56,564 bases of DNA, taken from contig CAMCRF010000012.1 in the NCBI GenBank assembly GCA_945877235.1, positions 1-56,564 of the forward strand. The letters run 5' to 3'. The notes below the pieces were generated by a model. It was not told the origin of the DNA. It did no database searches and saw nothing but the letters and a program-made list of their open reading frames with translations. Positions 25,898-34,466 of the stretch are shown here, piece after piece. How positions within the stretch are numbered: the stretch's first letter is position 1; each line of letters begins with the position of its first letter. The position numbers and the translations under genes are program-made. Origin of the DNA: Bordetella parapertussis. Lineage in GTDB: Bacteria > Pseudomonadota > Gammaproteobacteria > Burkholderiales > Burkholderiaceae_A.

Positions 25898-26896
25898 TTG
25901 AGCGTTAATCCAACATCCAGTGCCTCTCGTGAGCCCCTGGTCGCGCTGATTGGTGAGGCCTTGGTTGACCTCATCGAGGAGGTAGATGGCCGTTATCAGG
26001 CCTGTCTCGGTGGGTCGGTCTTCAATGTGGGTCTGGCGCTCTCGCGCTTGGGCATAGCACCCCTCTATTTGAATCCGTTTTCGCAGGATGACTGGGGGCA
26101 ATCGTTTGCAGCGCGCGCGAACGCTGAGGGAATGGCGCTATCACCACTTGGTCCATCCATGCTGCCGACCTCAATTGCGGTTGTAAGGGTCGGGTTCGAT
26201 GGGCAGCCTCGTTACAGCTTTTACCGCGAGGGTGTTGCCGACCGTGACTGGTCCGCTGAGGGCCTGCTTCAGCTGCTTGCGGTTGAGCCAGGCGATCTGC
26301 TTCACACCGGAGGCTTGGCGCTCATGCCCGAAGATTGGCTCAAGCTTCATGCGCTTCTTGGCGCCTGGCGATTACGCGGCGGCTTGGTCTCGGTTGATGT
26401 GAATGTGCGAATGGTGGCGGCCAAGGATGCAACGGACTATCGACATGTGATTGGCGATGCGGCAAGCCTTGCGCACCTCCTCAAGGTCAGCGATGAGGAC
26501 TTGGTCTCATTGGGTGTCTTGTCTCAAGGCGCGGGAGCGGATGCGGCACTTGTCGCCCTGCGTGACTGGCTCCGCCGCGTGGGGGCCTCGCCGCGCCTGA
26601 CTGTTTTGACGCGCGGCGCAGATCAAGGGTGGTGTCTCACAGGTTCAGGCGTTGCTGTGGCCTATGTGCCTCAACAGATCACGGACGTGGTGGATACCGT
26701 AGGGGCTGGAGATTGCTTCTGGGCTGCGTTCATTGGCGGACTTCGTCGCTTGCAGGCGCTCACGGCCACCACGCACGACGCATCCACCTTGGCGCAGGTT
26801 CTTCAGTGGGCTTGTGTCGCTGCTGCTCACAATATCTGTCATCGTGGCTGTGAGCCTATTCAGGGGGCAGCACTTTTCAAGGAGATAAACGCATGA
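25898..26896 (+). CDS. PfkB-family sugar kinase, fructokinase-like
   Basis: Phosphorylates a free sugar with ATP, probably fructose. The 332-residue protein has the PfkB pattern: LIGEALVDLIEEVDGRYQ, CLGGSVFNVGLALSRLG near residue 36, VSVDVNVR, and the C-terminal VDTVGAGDCFWAAFIGGL with the catalytic aspartate at residue 272. The start is TTG at 25898 behind GAGGAGG. Its stop overlaps the neopullulanase start as ATGA, so it opens the maltodextrin cluster. Fructose could come from maltose-related sugars such as turanose or from sucrose, but this is speculation. 2-keto-3-deoxygluconate as substrate is less likely from the motifs. Confidence 0.82.
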   Translation: MSVNPTSSASREPLVALIGEALVDLIEEVDGRYQACLGGSVFNVGLALSRLGIAPLYLNPFSQDDWGQSFAARANAEGMALSPLGPSMLPTSIAVVRVGFDGQPRYSFYREGVADRDWSAEGLLQLLAVEPGDLLHTGGLALMPEDWLKLHALLGAWRLRGGLVSVDVNVRMVAAKDATDYRHVIGDAASLAHLLKVSDEDLVSLGVLSQGAGADAALVALRDWLRRVGASPRLTVLTRGADQGWCLTGSGVAVAYVPQQITDVVDTVGAGDCFWAAFIGGLRRLQALTATTHDASTLAQVLQWACVAAAHNICHRGCEPIQGAALFKEINA

Positions 26897-28806
26897 TGTT
26901 TCCATCTTTCACGCGACTGAGCAGGGTCGCAGCATGTCTCTGGCTCTTGGTATCTGCCCCTTTCGGCTCAACTGCGCTCGCGTCACCCGCATCTGGGCCG
27001 GCTGGCTCCATTCGGGTGGAGCCAGCGAATTGGTGGGTGGATTTTCAGGATCGACGTCTCATGCTCATGATGCATGCGCCGGGTCTTGCGAGCGCGCGTG
27101 TGTCTGCTCAGGATGCTCGGGTCACACGTCTGTGGCAGGAACGCCGTGACAGTCCGAACTACTTGTTTGTGCATCTTGAGTTGGCCCATGGGTCTCAGCC
27201 GGGCCCCTTGATGCTTACCTTGGAGCGACCCGGTGCTGCGGCCCAGCAGGTCAAGATTGCTCTTGAGCGGCGGTCCGCCAACACGCCGAATGGCTTCTCG
27301 CAGGCCGACTCCGTGCTCTTGATCAGCCCCGATCGGTTTGTGAACGGCGACCCCACGAATGATGCAGTTCCTGGCTTGGGGGATCGGGTAGACCGCAAAG
27401 ATCCCAACGCACGCCATGGTGGCGATATCGCTGGCATGATCCAGGCGCTCGACTACGTACAGTCAATGGGTTTCACTCAGATTTGGCCAACTCCTGTGCT
27501 CGAGAATAGGGCGCCTACTTTTTCCTATCATGGCTATGCCATCACAGACTTCTACGGGGTCGATCCTCGACATGGGAGTCTGGCTGATTATGAGAGGCTG
27601 TCTGCTGAGGCGCGTCGCCGGGGTATTGGGCTGATTAAAGATGTTGTGCTGAATCACGCGGGCATTGGGCACTGGTGGGTTAAGGATCTGCCCTCGCATG
27701 ATTGGTTTAATCGGCAAGGTCAGCCCTTCGCAGAGACCAGCCACAAAAAGGAGGCGGTTATCGACCCGTATCGGTCGGAAGCCGATCTGAGCGCACTGGT
27801 TGATCGTTGGTTTGTGGAGAGCATGCCCGATCTGAATCAGCGCAATCCGCTTATGGCGCAGTACCTTATTCAGAACAGCCTCTGGTGGATCGAGACGCTT
27901 GGGCTCTCTGGCATTCGCGTCGATACTTATTCGTACTCGGACAGGGACTTTCTCGCCCGGTGGTCTGCGCGCATGGCTCAGGAGTATCCGAAGTTATCGA
28001 TTGTGGGCGAGGAGTGGCATGGCAATCCGGTCATCGTGTCGCAATGGCAGCGCGGCAAGCAGAACCCCGACGGCTACAAGTCTCACATCTCCAGCCTGAT
28101 GGATTTTCCGCTCTATGATGTGCTGCCAGAGGCATTTACGGCCAAGGACACTCAGCACGGCCCGGGTCTCAACCAGCTCTATGGGCATCTGGTCAACGAC
28201 ATCCTGTACCCAGACCCGAGCCATCTGATGATTTTTGGGTCTAACCATGATGGCGATCGGCTCTTCAAGAAGCTCAATCACGACCCTGCCTTGGTGCGCA
28301 TGGCGCTGACCTACCTGGCCACACTGCGGGGCGTTCCGCAGTTCTACTATGGGGTCGAAGCGCATATCGCGAACAAAACGCCTGGGCACCATGGTGAGAT
28401 TCGTGCAGACCTGCCAGGCGGCTTTTCTGGAGATCCCGTGAATGTATTCACCGGCGCGGGCATGAATGCGGAGCAGCGTAAAACCCAAGAGACCTTGCGC
28501 AAGCTCCTAACCTGGAGGAAGGGCTCTGCGGCAGTGAAAGAGGGGCGACTCATGCATTACGTGCCTGATCATGCGGCAGGGACTTACGTCTATTTTCGTT
28601 ACCTTGAGGGGCACCCGACGGTCATGGTTATACTCAACAAAGGCCCAGATCAGGACTTGTCGATCGACCGATTCCACGAGCGTGTGCGCCCGGGTCATGC
28701 AGCGAAGAACGTCATGACTGGCGCGTCGTTCGAGTTGGGCGCAACGCTCAGACTTCGTGGGCGTGAGGCCATGGTCTTGGAAATCACGCCGCCTTCGCAG
28801 CCCTAA
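26893..28806 (+). CDS. Periplasmic neopullulanase/cyclomaltodextrinase (GH13)
   Basis: Hydrolyses alpha-1,4 (and possibly alpha-1,6) links of maltodextrins or cyclodextrins. The 637-residue protein has a Sec signal peptide (residues 1-30, ending TALA). A cyclomaltodextrinase N-terminal beta domain about 35-130 follows, then the GH13 barrel and a C-terminal beta domain. Barrel motifs are DVVLNH (250-255), the nucleophile in GIRVDTYSYSD (D344), the acid/base in IVGEEWHGN (E373) and FGSNHDGDR (D453). A SusA-like role in the periplasm is likely. It is coupled to the sugar kinase by ATGA. Its TAA stop overlaps the stop of the convergent esterase by 3 bp (28804-28806). Confidence 0.88.
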   Translation: MMFPSFTRLSRVAACLWLLVSAPFGSTALASPASGPAGSIRVEPANWWVDFQDRRLMLMMHAPGLASARVSAQDARVTRLWQERRDSPNYLFVHLELAHGSQPGPLMLTLERPGAAAQQVKIALERRSANTPNGFSQADSVLLISPDRFVNGDPTNDAVPGLGDRVDRKDPNARHGGDIAGMIQALDYVQSMGFTQIWPTPVLENRAPTFSYHGYAITDFYGVDPRHGSLADYERLSAEARRRGIGLIKDVVLNHAGIGHWWVKDLPSHDWFNRQGQPFAETSHKKEAVIDPYRSEADLSALVDRWFVESMPDLNQRNPLMAQYLIQNSLWWIETLGLSGIRVDTYSYSDRDFLARWSARMAQEYPKLSIVGEEWHGNPVIVSQWQRGKQNPDGYKSHISSLMDFPLYDVLPEAFTAKDTQHGPGLNQLYGHLVNDILYPDPSHLMIFGSNHDGDRLFKKLNHDPALVRMALTYLATLRGVPQFYYGVEAHIANKTPGHHGEIRADLPGGFSGDPVNVFTGAGMNAEQRKTQETLRKLLTWRKGSAAVKEGRLMHYVPDHAAGTYVYFRYLEGHPTVMVILNKGPDQDLSIDRFHERVRPGHAAKNVMTGASFELGATLRLRGREAMVLEITPPSQP

Positions 28807-29777
28807 GAAAAAAGGAACCGAAGCGGGGTGGCAAGTCGCGCGGCCCAGGATGTCTCGTTGTGATCGGTTCCTTCGAATACTAGGCTGCGTAGGTCCCGCG
28901 CCTCTGAATACCCTCTGGCCTTCATAATCGCATTGACCTGTCGTTGATGCGTGCCGTAGAGGCCGTCAAGGTTGAGCGTGCCGTGATCCATATAGATGCG
29001 GTGCATGCCGGCCAGTGGCAGGTGACGCGCGAGCCAGTCTCGGTAGCTCTGGGCAATGGGTTCTGCACTGGGGTGGGGCTTGAGCAGCAGGTCGGCATTT
29101 ACGGTCATCGGCCAGTGTGTCGATAGGCACGCCGCTTGTTTCACGCGGGCGGGATACTTGCAGAGCCCATACAAGGAGATGAGACCGCCCATGCTGGAAC
29201 CCATGAGGCTAATGCCATGGGCGGGTTCCTGGAGGCCCAGCGCACCGAGCGATTCAGGCAGCACCGTCTCCATGAGGAAGGCGAGATACCGATTTGCCAG
29301 GCCCGGGAAGTCTGCAGCCGCCGGTGTTCCGCCACGAGAGCCATAGGCCAGGCGCCAGAGTTCAGGGGAGAGCGCTTCCAGCGGGTCTTGTGGCGCATAT
29401 TCTTCGAAGCGCTGCGATGAGTTGGGTACACCAACCACAACAACCTGCCGAACCAGTCGCTCACTCAAGAGGCGCTCTAGGGTGCGGTCGAGTCCCCAAG
29501 GCACCCCCCCATAAGAGTATCCGGGGTCAAAGAGATTTTGGCCGTCATGGGCCATCAACACCTCGTAGGGTTGCCGGCGGTCGAATGATGGGGGAAGCCA
29601 GAGCCTCAGGTCCCGGGGTGCAAGCCCGTGAAACCGTGATGGCCTGAGGCTGAAGTGCTGACCCGGCTGGGAGGGACGCTCAAGCCTTGAGGGCAGCTGA
29701 GATGCATTAGCAACCGCGGAGGGCAGTGCGGAAAGGCTGGCCAAGGTGACAAGGGTTTGTCTACGACGAAGGTTCAT
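28803..29777 (-). CDS. Exported alpha/beta-hydrolase of the esterase D family
   Basis: A 324-residue putative esterase. The N-terminus MNLRRRQTLVTLASLSALPS with cleavage near ANA resembles a twin-arginine or Sec signal. The catalytic serine is in LMGSSMGGLISLYG; VLMAHDGQNLFDPGYSYGG and VFEGTDHNETSW (likely the histidine) fit the esterase D fold. The ATG at 29777 is chosen over a longer frame to 29879 that would cross the TGTAGT palindrome. Esterases of this type occur near TonB-dependent receptors for polysaccharides, where they may remove acyl groups. The substrate here is unknown. It is divergent from the receptor gene. Confidence 0.8.
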   Translation of the reverse strand: MNLRRRQTLVTLASLSALPSAVANASQLPSRLERPSQPGQHFSLRPSRFHGLAPRDLRLWLPPSFDRRQPYEVLMAHDGQNLFDPGYSYGGVPWGLDRTLERLLSERLVRQVVVVGVPNSSQRFEEYAPQDPLEALSPELWRLAYGSRGGTPAAADFPGLANRYLAFLMETVLPESLGALGLQEPAHGISLMGSSMGGLISLYGLCKYPARVKQAACLSTHWPMTVNADLLLKPHPSAEPIAQSYRDWLARHLPLAGMHRIYMDHGTLNLDGLYGTHQRQVNAIMKARGYSEARDLRSLVFEGTDHNETSWAARLATPLRFLFS

Positions 29778-29781
29778 TTTT

Positions 29782-29796
29782 TGTAGTGAAACTACA
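29782..29796. promoter_or_regulatory. HexR-type palindrome TGTAGT-N3-ACTACA
   Basis: A perfect 15-bp inverted repeat lies just upstream of the esterase ATG in the region divergent to the TonB-dependent receptor. It has the TGTARTNNNAYTACA layout that I recall for HexR sites. Binding could link esterase, and perhaps receptor, expression to sugar-phosphate levels. Confidence 0.55.
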
Positions 29797-29910
29797 TAAA
29801 AATTGTTGTCTTTGGGTGTCCGGACTATGGTGAGTTCACATTGCCGCACTGCACGCTTGGCCCAATGGTGGCAAGACATGGGGTGTCTGTGTTGTTTTTA
29901 TGACGGAACC

Positions 29911-29924
29911 TAGGGTAAGCCCTA
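29911..29924. promoter_or_regulatory. Shared palindrome TAGGG-N4-CCCTA, copy 1 (receptor)
   Basis: The 14-bp element TAGGGTAAGCCCTA is 91 bp upstream of the receptor ATG. Similar elements precede the pullulanase gene (34394-34407) and tonB (44707-44720), and no other good copy was noticed in intergenic DNA. It is a candidate operator for a maltodextrin regulon. Confidence 0.55.
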
Positions 29925-29936
29925 TCCCTTAAAAAA

Positions 29937-29951
29937 TTTAACAAAATTACA
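29937..29951. promoter_or_regulatory. Degenerate HexR-like site upstream of the receptor gene
   Basis: TTTAACAAAATTACA agrees at 13 of 15 positions with TGTARTNNNAYTACA read with A/T in the centre. It starts 12 bp after the TAGGG palindrome, nearly the same distance as in the pullulanase leader, so the two sites may form one module. Confidence 0.35.
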
Positions 29952-30015
29952 TTATCGAGGTGCGCTGGAAGCAAAATTTCCTGACCGCCATTGACCATAA
30001 AGAAAAGGGTGAGAC

Positions 30016-32775
30016 ATGACACAACACAATCGTAAACGCGTGCAGGGTGCTGCTCACGCGCAATCCAACAAACTGCGGCTGAGCCCCGTTGCGTTTGCTG
30101 TAATGGCGGTAATGGCCTCCGGTGCTGCAAGTGCCCAAGAGCAGACGGTCACTGTCACGGGCATTCGGGCATCGATCGAGAACTCGATCAACGTCAAGAA
30201 GAACGAGAGCAATATCGTTGAGGCGATCTCCGCGGAAGACATCGGTAAGCTGCCCGATGCAAGTGTTGCCGAGTCGGTCTCGCGTCTGCCCGGTGTTACC
30301 TCTCAGCGCAACAAGATCACAGGGAAATCATCGTCGGTCAGCGTTCGCGGCATGTCCCCCGACTTTAACGGTGGACTGCTCAACGGCCGAGAGCAAGCCT
30401 CTACCGGCGACAGCCGCGGCGTAGAGTTCGACCAGTTCCCTGCCGAGTTGCTGAATTCGGTCGTGATCTACAAAACGCCAGACGCCTCGCTGCTGGGTCA
30501 GGGCCTATCTTCAACCATTGATTTGCGTACCGTGCGGCCCCTCGACTACGGCAAACGTGCGATTGCTGCCAATTACCGCAAGCAGACCACAGGAATCGAT
30601 TCCGGTGCGGGCGAAGGAGACGGCACCCGCAAGTCGTTCTCGTACGTGGACCAGTTTATGGACCGTAAGCTGGGTGTCGCCCTTGGATTTGTGAAGTTCA
30701 AAGATACTGGCGCAGAGCAGCAGCGCTTCAACTCTTGGGGTGGATGGACGCCCGAGGTCGATTACAACGGGGCCAAGGTCAAAGTGCCTGGTGGATTCGG
30801 ATTTGATACGGAGAAGACAGCCTCCGATCGCGATGGCGCAATGGCTGTTGTGCAGTTCAAGCCCAGCAAAGACTTTGAGTCCACGCTGGACTACTTCGCC
30901 TCTGAGGGTAAGTTCGTCGTTTCCAAGAAGGGCCTTGAAGGGCCCACAGGTGGACTCTCCGCTGGCGAGTACGACACCGGTGGTTCCCTGATCAATGCCA
31001 CGATTGCTGGCGGTGTGGCCACCTCGGGCACCTTCACCAATTTCCGCGGTGTGGTGCGTAACCACGGTGAGGCCTACAACGACTCATTGAAGTCCGTGGG
31101 CTGGGAGAACAAATTCAAGATGGGTGACTGGACCGGCACCCTTGATCTGTCGCGCTCAAACGTAAAACGCACGGGTGAGCGTTTTGAGACGACGGCAGGT
31201 TTGCCTGCAACGGTGAACAACCCCAACGATACGGTGAGCTTCTCCGGCTTCAATGGCTCGAATTTCGATGCCGTGAAATACACCTTGGGCCTCGACTACT
31301 CTGATCCCGCGATCATGAAGTTGACGAACGTGCAAGGCTGGGGTGGTGGCGCACAGGACGGCTACATTGCAGTGAATACAGTAGAAGACTCCATCAAGGG
31401 ATTCCGCGCCTCGGCTCGCCGTGATGTGGAGTACGGTGCGATTTCTGGTGTTGAGATTGGATTCAACATTTCCGACCGTGAAAAATCCCGTGTGGTTGAT
31501 GAGGGTGCCGTTCTGCTGTTGGGTAAGTCGGGCAAGGGCGCATTCGCTGACGTCCCCAATCCAGGCAAAACGCAGGCCGGGGGTTCTGGGCTTAATGTGA
31601 TCACCTGGGATCCCTCCGGTTCGCTGGGGTCGGTATACCAGTCCGCTGGTTGGACACAGGCAGACATTCTGGCCAAGAACTGGGTCGTATCCGAGAAGGT
31701 CAGCACGACCTACTTCAAGGGTGACATTGACGGCAAGATGCTGGGACGTAGCTGGCGAGGCAATTTCGGTGTGCAAATGGCACAAACCGACCAGAACTCC
31801 CAGGGCTTCTCAACCAATAGCGCCGGTTGCGCAGGCACGCAGTGCACCAAGCTCGCGGCTGAGGGCGGTAAGTCCTTCACCGACTTCCTGCCTAGCCTGA
31901 ACCTCTCTACGGATCTGGGCAATAACCAGATCGTTCGTGTGGGTGTCGGAAAGGTTCTGGCCCGTCCCAGTATGGCCGACATGAAGCCCAGCTTCGGCTT
32001 TGGCTACAGCAACGAAAACCGTCGGTACGAGGGTAGTGGCGGTAACCCAGAGCTTGAGCCCTTCCGCGCGAATGCCTTCGACCTGTCTTACGAGAAATAC
32101 TTCGCAGGCAATAAGGGTTACGTTGCAGTTGCTGGCTTCTACAAAGACATGGAAACCTTCATCGTCAAGACCGGAACGCCGTACAACTTCGCGAGCCTGC
32201 TGACGCCCAACACCACGCAAGTGGGTGCGCCCACGACCGGTATTCTGACCAAGCCGGTGAACGGCAGTGGCGGAAGCATCCGTGGATTTGAGATGTCGGT
32301 TTCGGTGCCCTTCTCGATGGCGCTCAAGGCACTCGATGGATTTGGCGTGGTGGTCAACCACTCGAATACCTCGAGCTCAATCAACCTGCCTGCCAGTGGC
32401 TTTAACGTGAACGATGTTGGCACCAGCACCATTCCGCTGCCTGGTCTCTCCAAAAAGGTCACGAACGCCAAGATCTACTTCGAGAAGTTTGGCTTCCAGG
32501 CTGCTTATGCACGACGCAGCCGGTCCGACTTCTTGGGTGAGATCACGGACTACCAGGACAACCGCCAGCTCACCTACATTAAGGGCGAGGCCATCACCGA
32601 CCTGCAGTTGGGTTACGGTGTGGAGAGTGGTCGTCTGAAGGGCCTCTCGGTGATTTATCAGATCAGCAATCTGGGTAATGCAGAGTTCAAGCGTTACAAG
32701 GAAACGCCTGCGAACATCATCGAGACCATCAAGTACGGGAAGACCCAGCTGATCGGCGTGAACTACAAGTTCTAA
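30016..32775 (+). CDS. TonB-dependent receptor, maltodextrin type
   Basis: A 919-residue outer-membrane receptor that would import alpha-glucan fragments using TonB energy. The signal peptide ends at GAASA, followed at once by a TonB-box-like QTVTVTGIRAS and the plug domain (ISAEDIGKLPDASVAESVSR, then LPGVTSQR and SVRGMSPDFNGGLLNGRE). The rest is a 22-strand-type barrel ending in GVNYKF. It belongs to the Xanthomonas/Caulobacter-type receptor group that includes the maltose receptor MalA. AAAGGGTGAGAC precedes the ATG. A strong terminator follows the gene. Its neighbours (neopullulanase, pullulanase, ABC importer) support the substrate. Confidence 0.92.
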   Translation: MTQHNRKRVQGAAHAQSNKLRLSPVAFAVMAVMASGAASAQEQTVTVTGIRASIENSINVKKNESNIVEAISAEDIGKLPDASVAESVSRLPGVTSQRNKITGKSSSVSVRGMSPDFNGGLLNGREQASTGDSRGVEFDQFPAELLNSVVIYKTPDASLLGQGLSSTIDLRTVRPLDYGKRAIAANYRKQTTGIDSGAGEGDGTRKSFSYVDQFMDRKLGVALGFVKFKDTGAEQQRFNSWGGWTPEVDYNGAKVKVPGGFGFDTEKTASDRDGAMAVVQFKPSKDFESTLDYFASEGKFVVSKKGLEGPTGGLSAGEYDTGGSLINATIAGGVATSGTFTNFRGVVRNHGEAYNDSLKSVGWENKFKMGDWTGTLDLSRSNVKRTGERFETTAGLPATVNNPNDTVSFSGFNGSNFDAVKYTLGLDYSDPAIMKLTNVQGWGGGAQDGYIAVNTVEDSIKGFRASARRDVEYGAISGVEIGFNISDREKSRVVDEGAVLLLGKSGKGAFADVPNPGKTQAGGSGLNVITWDPSGSLGSVYQSAGWTQADILAKNWVVSEKVSTTYFKGDIDGKMLGRSWRGNFGVQMAQTDQNSQGFSTNSAGCAGTQCTKLAAEGGKSFTDFLPSLNLSTDLGNNQIVRVGVGKVLARPSMADMKPSFGFGYSNENRRYEGSGGNPELEPFRANAFDLSYEKYFAGNKGYVAVAGFYKDMETFIVKTGTPYNFASLLTPNTTQVGAPTTGILTKPVNGSGGSIRGFEMSVSVPFSMALKALDGFGVVVNHSNTSSSINLPASGFNVNDVGTSTIPLPGLSKKVTNAKIYFEKFGFQAAYARRSRSDFLGEITDYQDNRQLTYIKGEAITDLQLGYGVESGRLKGLSVIYQISNLGNAEFKRYKETPANIIETIKYGKTQLIGVNYKF

Positions 32776-32794
32776 ACTGATCTGCTAAGCATCG

Positions 32795-32829
32795 ATCCCG
32801 CGCGGTGCGAGCTGCGCGGGATTTTTTTT
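32795..32829 (+). terminator. Rho-independent terminator after the receptor gene
   Basis: A 9-bp GC-rich stem, ATCCCGCGC (32795-32803) with GCGCGGGAT (32814-32822), is followed by eight T residues. It ends the receptor transcript before the halogenase gene, which starts only 21 bp downstream, so the halogenase would be expressed by read-through at a lower level. Confidence 0.88.
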
Positions 32830-32849
32830 GAGCACAGGAGCGGCACCCC

Positions 32850-34373
32850 ATGGAGATGCAGTCCCCCATTCGAAAGGTGGTCATTGTTGGCGGTGGAACC
32901 GCGGGCTGGATGACCGCGGCGGCCCTGTCTAAGGTTCTGCAGGGTCGGTTCGAGATTGAGTTGGTTGAGTCGGACGAGATTGGGACAGTCGGTGTTGGTG
33001 AGGCCACCATTCCGATGATCAGGCTCTTTAACCAGATTCTCGAGATCAACGAGGATGAGTTCGTCCGTGCGACCAAGGCTACGTTCAAGCTTGGTATTGA
33101 GTTTGTGAACTGGAGCGAGATGGGGTCGCGCTATATCCATGGGTTTGGTCATTTCGGCCGCAAGCTCTGGACGACTGATTTTCATCAGGTCTGGCTCAAG
33201 ATGTGGCTTGCGGGAAAGGCGCCTGATCTTGAGACCTATTCGATTAATCGCATGGCCTGCCATGAAGATAAATTCATGCGACCCGCCACCGACATGCCGA
33301 ACTCGCCGCTCAGCGAGATCGTCTATGCCTTTCATTTTGATGCAGGGCTCTATGCGAAATTCCTGCGTCAATACGCCGAGGCACGTCGGGTTAGGCGCAG
33401 CGAAGGACGCATTCAGAGCGTAAATCGCCACTCCGCCACAGGTGCGGTCGATTCTGTGGCGCTCGAGAGCGGGGCAGTGGTCAAGGGGGACCTGTTCATT
33501 GATTGCACGGGCTTTCGCTCTCTGCTTCTCGGGCAGACACTGGGTGTGGCCTATGAGGATTGGTCCGAGTGGCTTCCAATGAATCGCGCAGTGGCTGTCC
33601 CTTGCGAGCCCGCTGGAGCCTTTACACCCTATACCCGAGCAACGGCCCACGGGGCCGGGTGGCAATGGCGCATTCCTCTTCAGCATCGGACGGGCAATGG
33701 ACATGTCTTTAGCAAGGACTTTATGAGTGAAGATGAGGCCACTCAAATCCTTCTGGAGAATCTCGACGGCCCGGCGCGGGCAGAGCCCCGCCTCATCCAG
33801 TTTGTTACGGGCAAGCGCAAGCGCTGTTGGGAGCAGAATGTCATTGCGGTGGGTTTGTCATCGGGCTTTCTGGAGCCCTTGGAGTCCACAAGCATCCACC
33901 TCATTCAGACAGCGATCGACAAGATCATCGATTTCTTCCCTCACACCGGTTTTACAGCGCGAGACATTGAGGAATTTAACCGTCAGATGGACTTTGAGTT
34001 TCTCTCGGTTCGCGACTTCATCATTCTTCACTACAAGCTCACGCAGCGATCTGACACCCCGTTCTGGGTCAGTCGCCGTGACATGCCTGTGCCCCAGAGC
34101 CTGACCGATAAGATGTCGCTGTACGAGAGCTCTGGCCGCATCTTTCGCCACCACACGGAGCTCTTTACCCCAGTGGGCTGGTTGCAGGTGATGCATGGTC
34201 AGGGCCTGCGCCCTAGGGGGTATCACCCCTTGGTTGACCTCTACTCCGAAGCTGAGTTGAAGACGTTTTTGGACGGCATTGAGTCCGTCATAGAGAAATG
34301 TGTGCATGCAATGCCGGCTCATCGGACCTTCGTTGACCAGATCTTGGCGCATGGTCGCGCAGCGGCGCCATGA
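32850..34373 (+). CDS. Flavin-dependent halogenase (tryptophan-halogenase family)
   Basis: FADH2-dependent halogenase of the PrnA/RebH superfamily, 507 residues. The FAD loop is VVIVGGGTAGWMTAAAL (residues 10-26) with GTVGVGEATIP. The catalytic lysine is K80 in ATFKLGIEFVNW, matching K79 of PrnA, and the catalytic glutamate is E345 in GFLEPLESTSIH. The family motif is GWQWRIP (270-276). All key residues are present, so activity is plausible. The substrate is not predictable. Halogenases beside TonB-dependent receptors, such as the Brevundimonas enzyme BrvH, act on indole-like compounds in vitro. The ribosome site is AGGAGC. Its place inside a glucan locus is not explained by sugar degradation. 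Confidence 0.88.
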   Translation: MEMQSPIRKVVIVGGGTAGWMTAAALSKVLQGRFEIELVESDEIGTVGVGEATIPMIRLFNQILEINEDEFVRATKATFKLGIEFVNWSEMGSRYIHGFGHFGRKLWTTDFHQVWLKMWLAGKAPDLETYSINRMACHEDKFMRPATDMPNSPLSEIVYAFHFDAGLYAKFLRQYAEARRVRRSEGRIQSVNRHSATGAVDSVALESGAVVKGDLFIDCTGFRSLLLGQTLGVAYEDWSEWLPMNRAVAVPCEPAGAFTPYTRATAHGAGWQWRIPLQHRTGNGHVFSKDFMSEDEATQILLENLDGPARAEPRLIQFVTGKRKRCWEQNVIAVGLSSGFLEPLESTSIHLIQTAIDKIIDFFPHTGFTARDIEEFNRQMDFEFLSVRDFIILHYKLTQRSDTPFWVSRRDMPVPQSLTDKMSLYESSGRIFRHHTELFTPVGWLQVMHGQGLRPRGYHPLVDLYSEAELKTFLDGIESVIEKCVHAMPAHRTFVDQILAHGRAAAP

Positions 34374-34393
34374 GCGTCTCATGCGTCAAGCGC

Positions 34394-34407
34394 TAGGGTT
34401 TGCCCCA
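34394..34407. promoter_or_regulatory. Shared palindrome TAGGG-N4-CCCTA, copy 2 (pullulanase operon)
   Basis: TAGGGTTTGCCCCA has one mismatch in the right arm relative to copy 1. It lies 59 bp upstream of the pullulanase GTG, in the 93-bp gap after the halogenase gene. Confidence 0.5.
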
Positions 34408-34418
34408 GTCACTGATGG

Positions 34419-34433
34419 TTTAGTTTTATTACA
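34419..34433. promoter_or_regulatory. HexR-like site upstream of the pullulanase operon
   Basis: TTTAGTTTTATTACA matches TGTARTNNNAYTACA at 14 of 15 positions, sharing the G-to-T change at position 2 with the receptor site. It begins 11 bp after the TAGGG palindrome. Confidence 0.45.
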
Positions 34434-34466
34434 AAATTAGTCAACTGAATATGTAGTGGAGTTTCC

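Noticed and set aside
34214..34230. AGGGG-N6-CCCCT as another copy of the shared palindrome
   Set aside because: It is inside the halogenase coding sequence and has the wrong spacing and arms.
34452..34466. TGTAGT at the pullulanase start as another HexR half-site
   Set aside because: The right half does not match ACTACA, and the stretch GTGGAG is better explained as the ribosome site of the GTG start at 34467.
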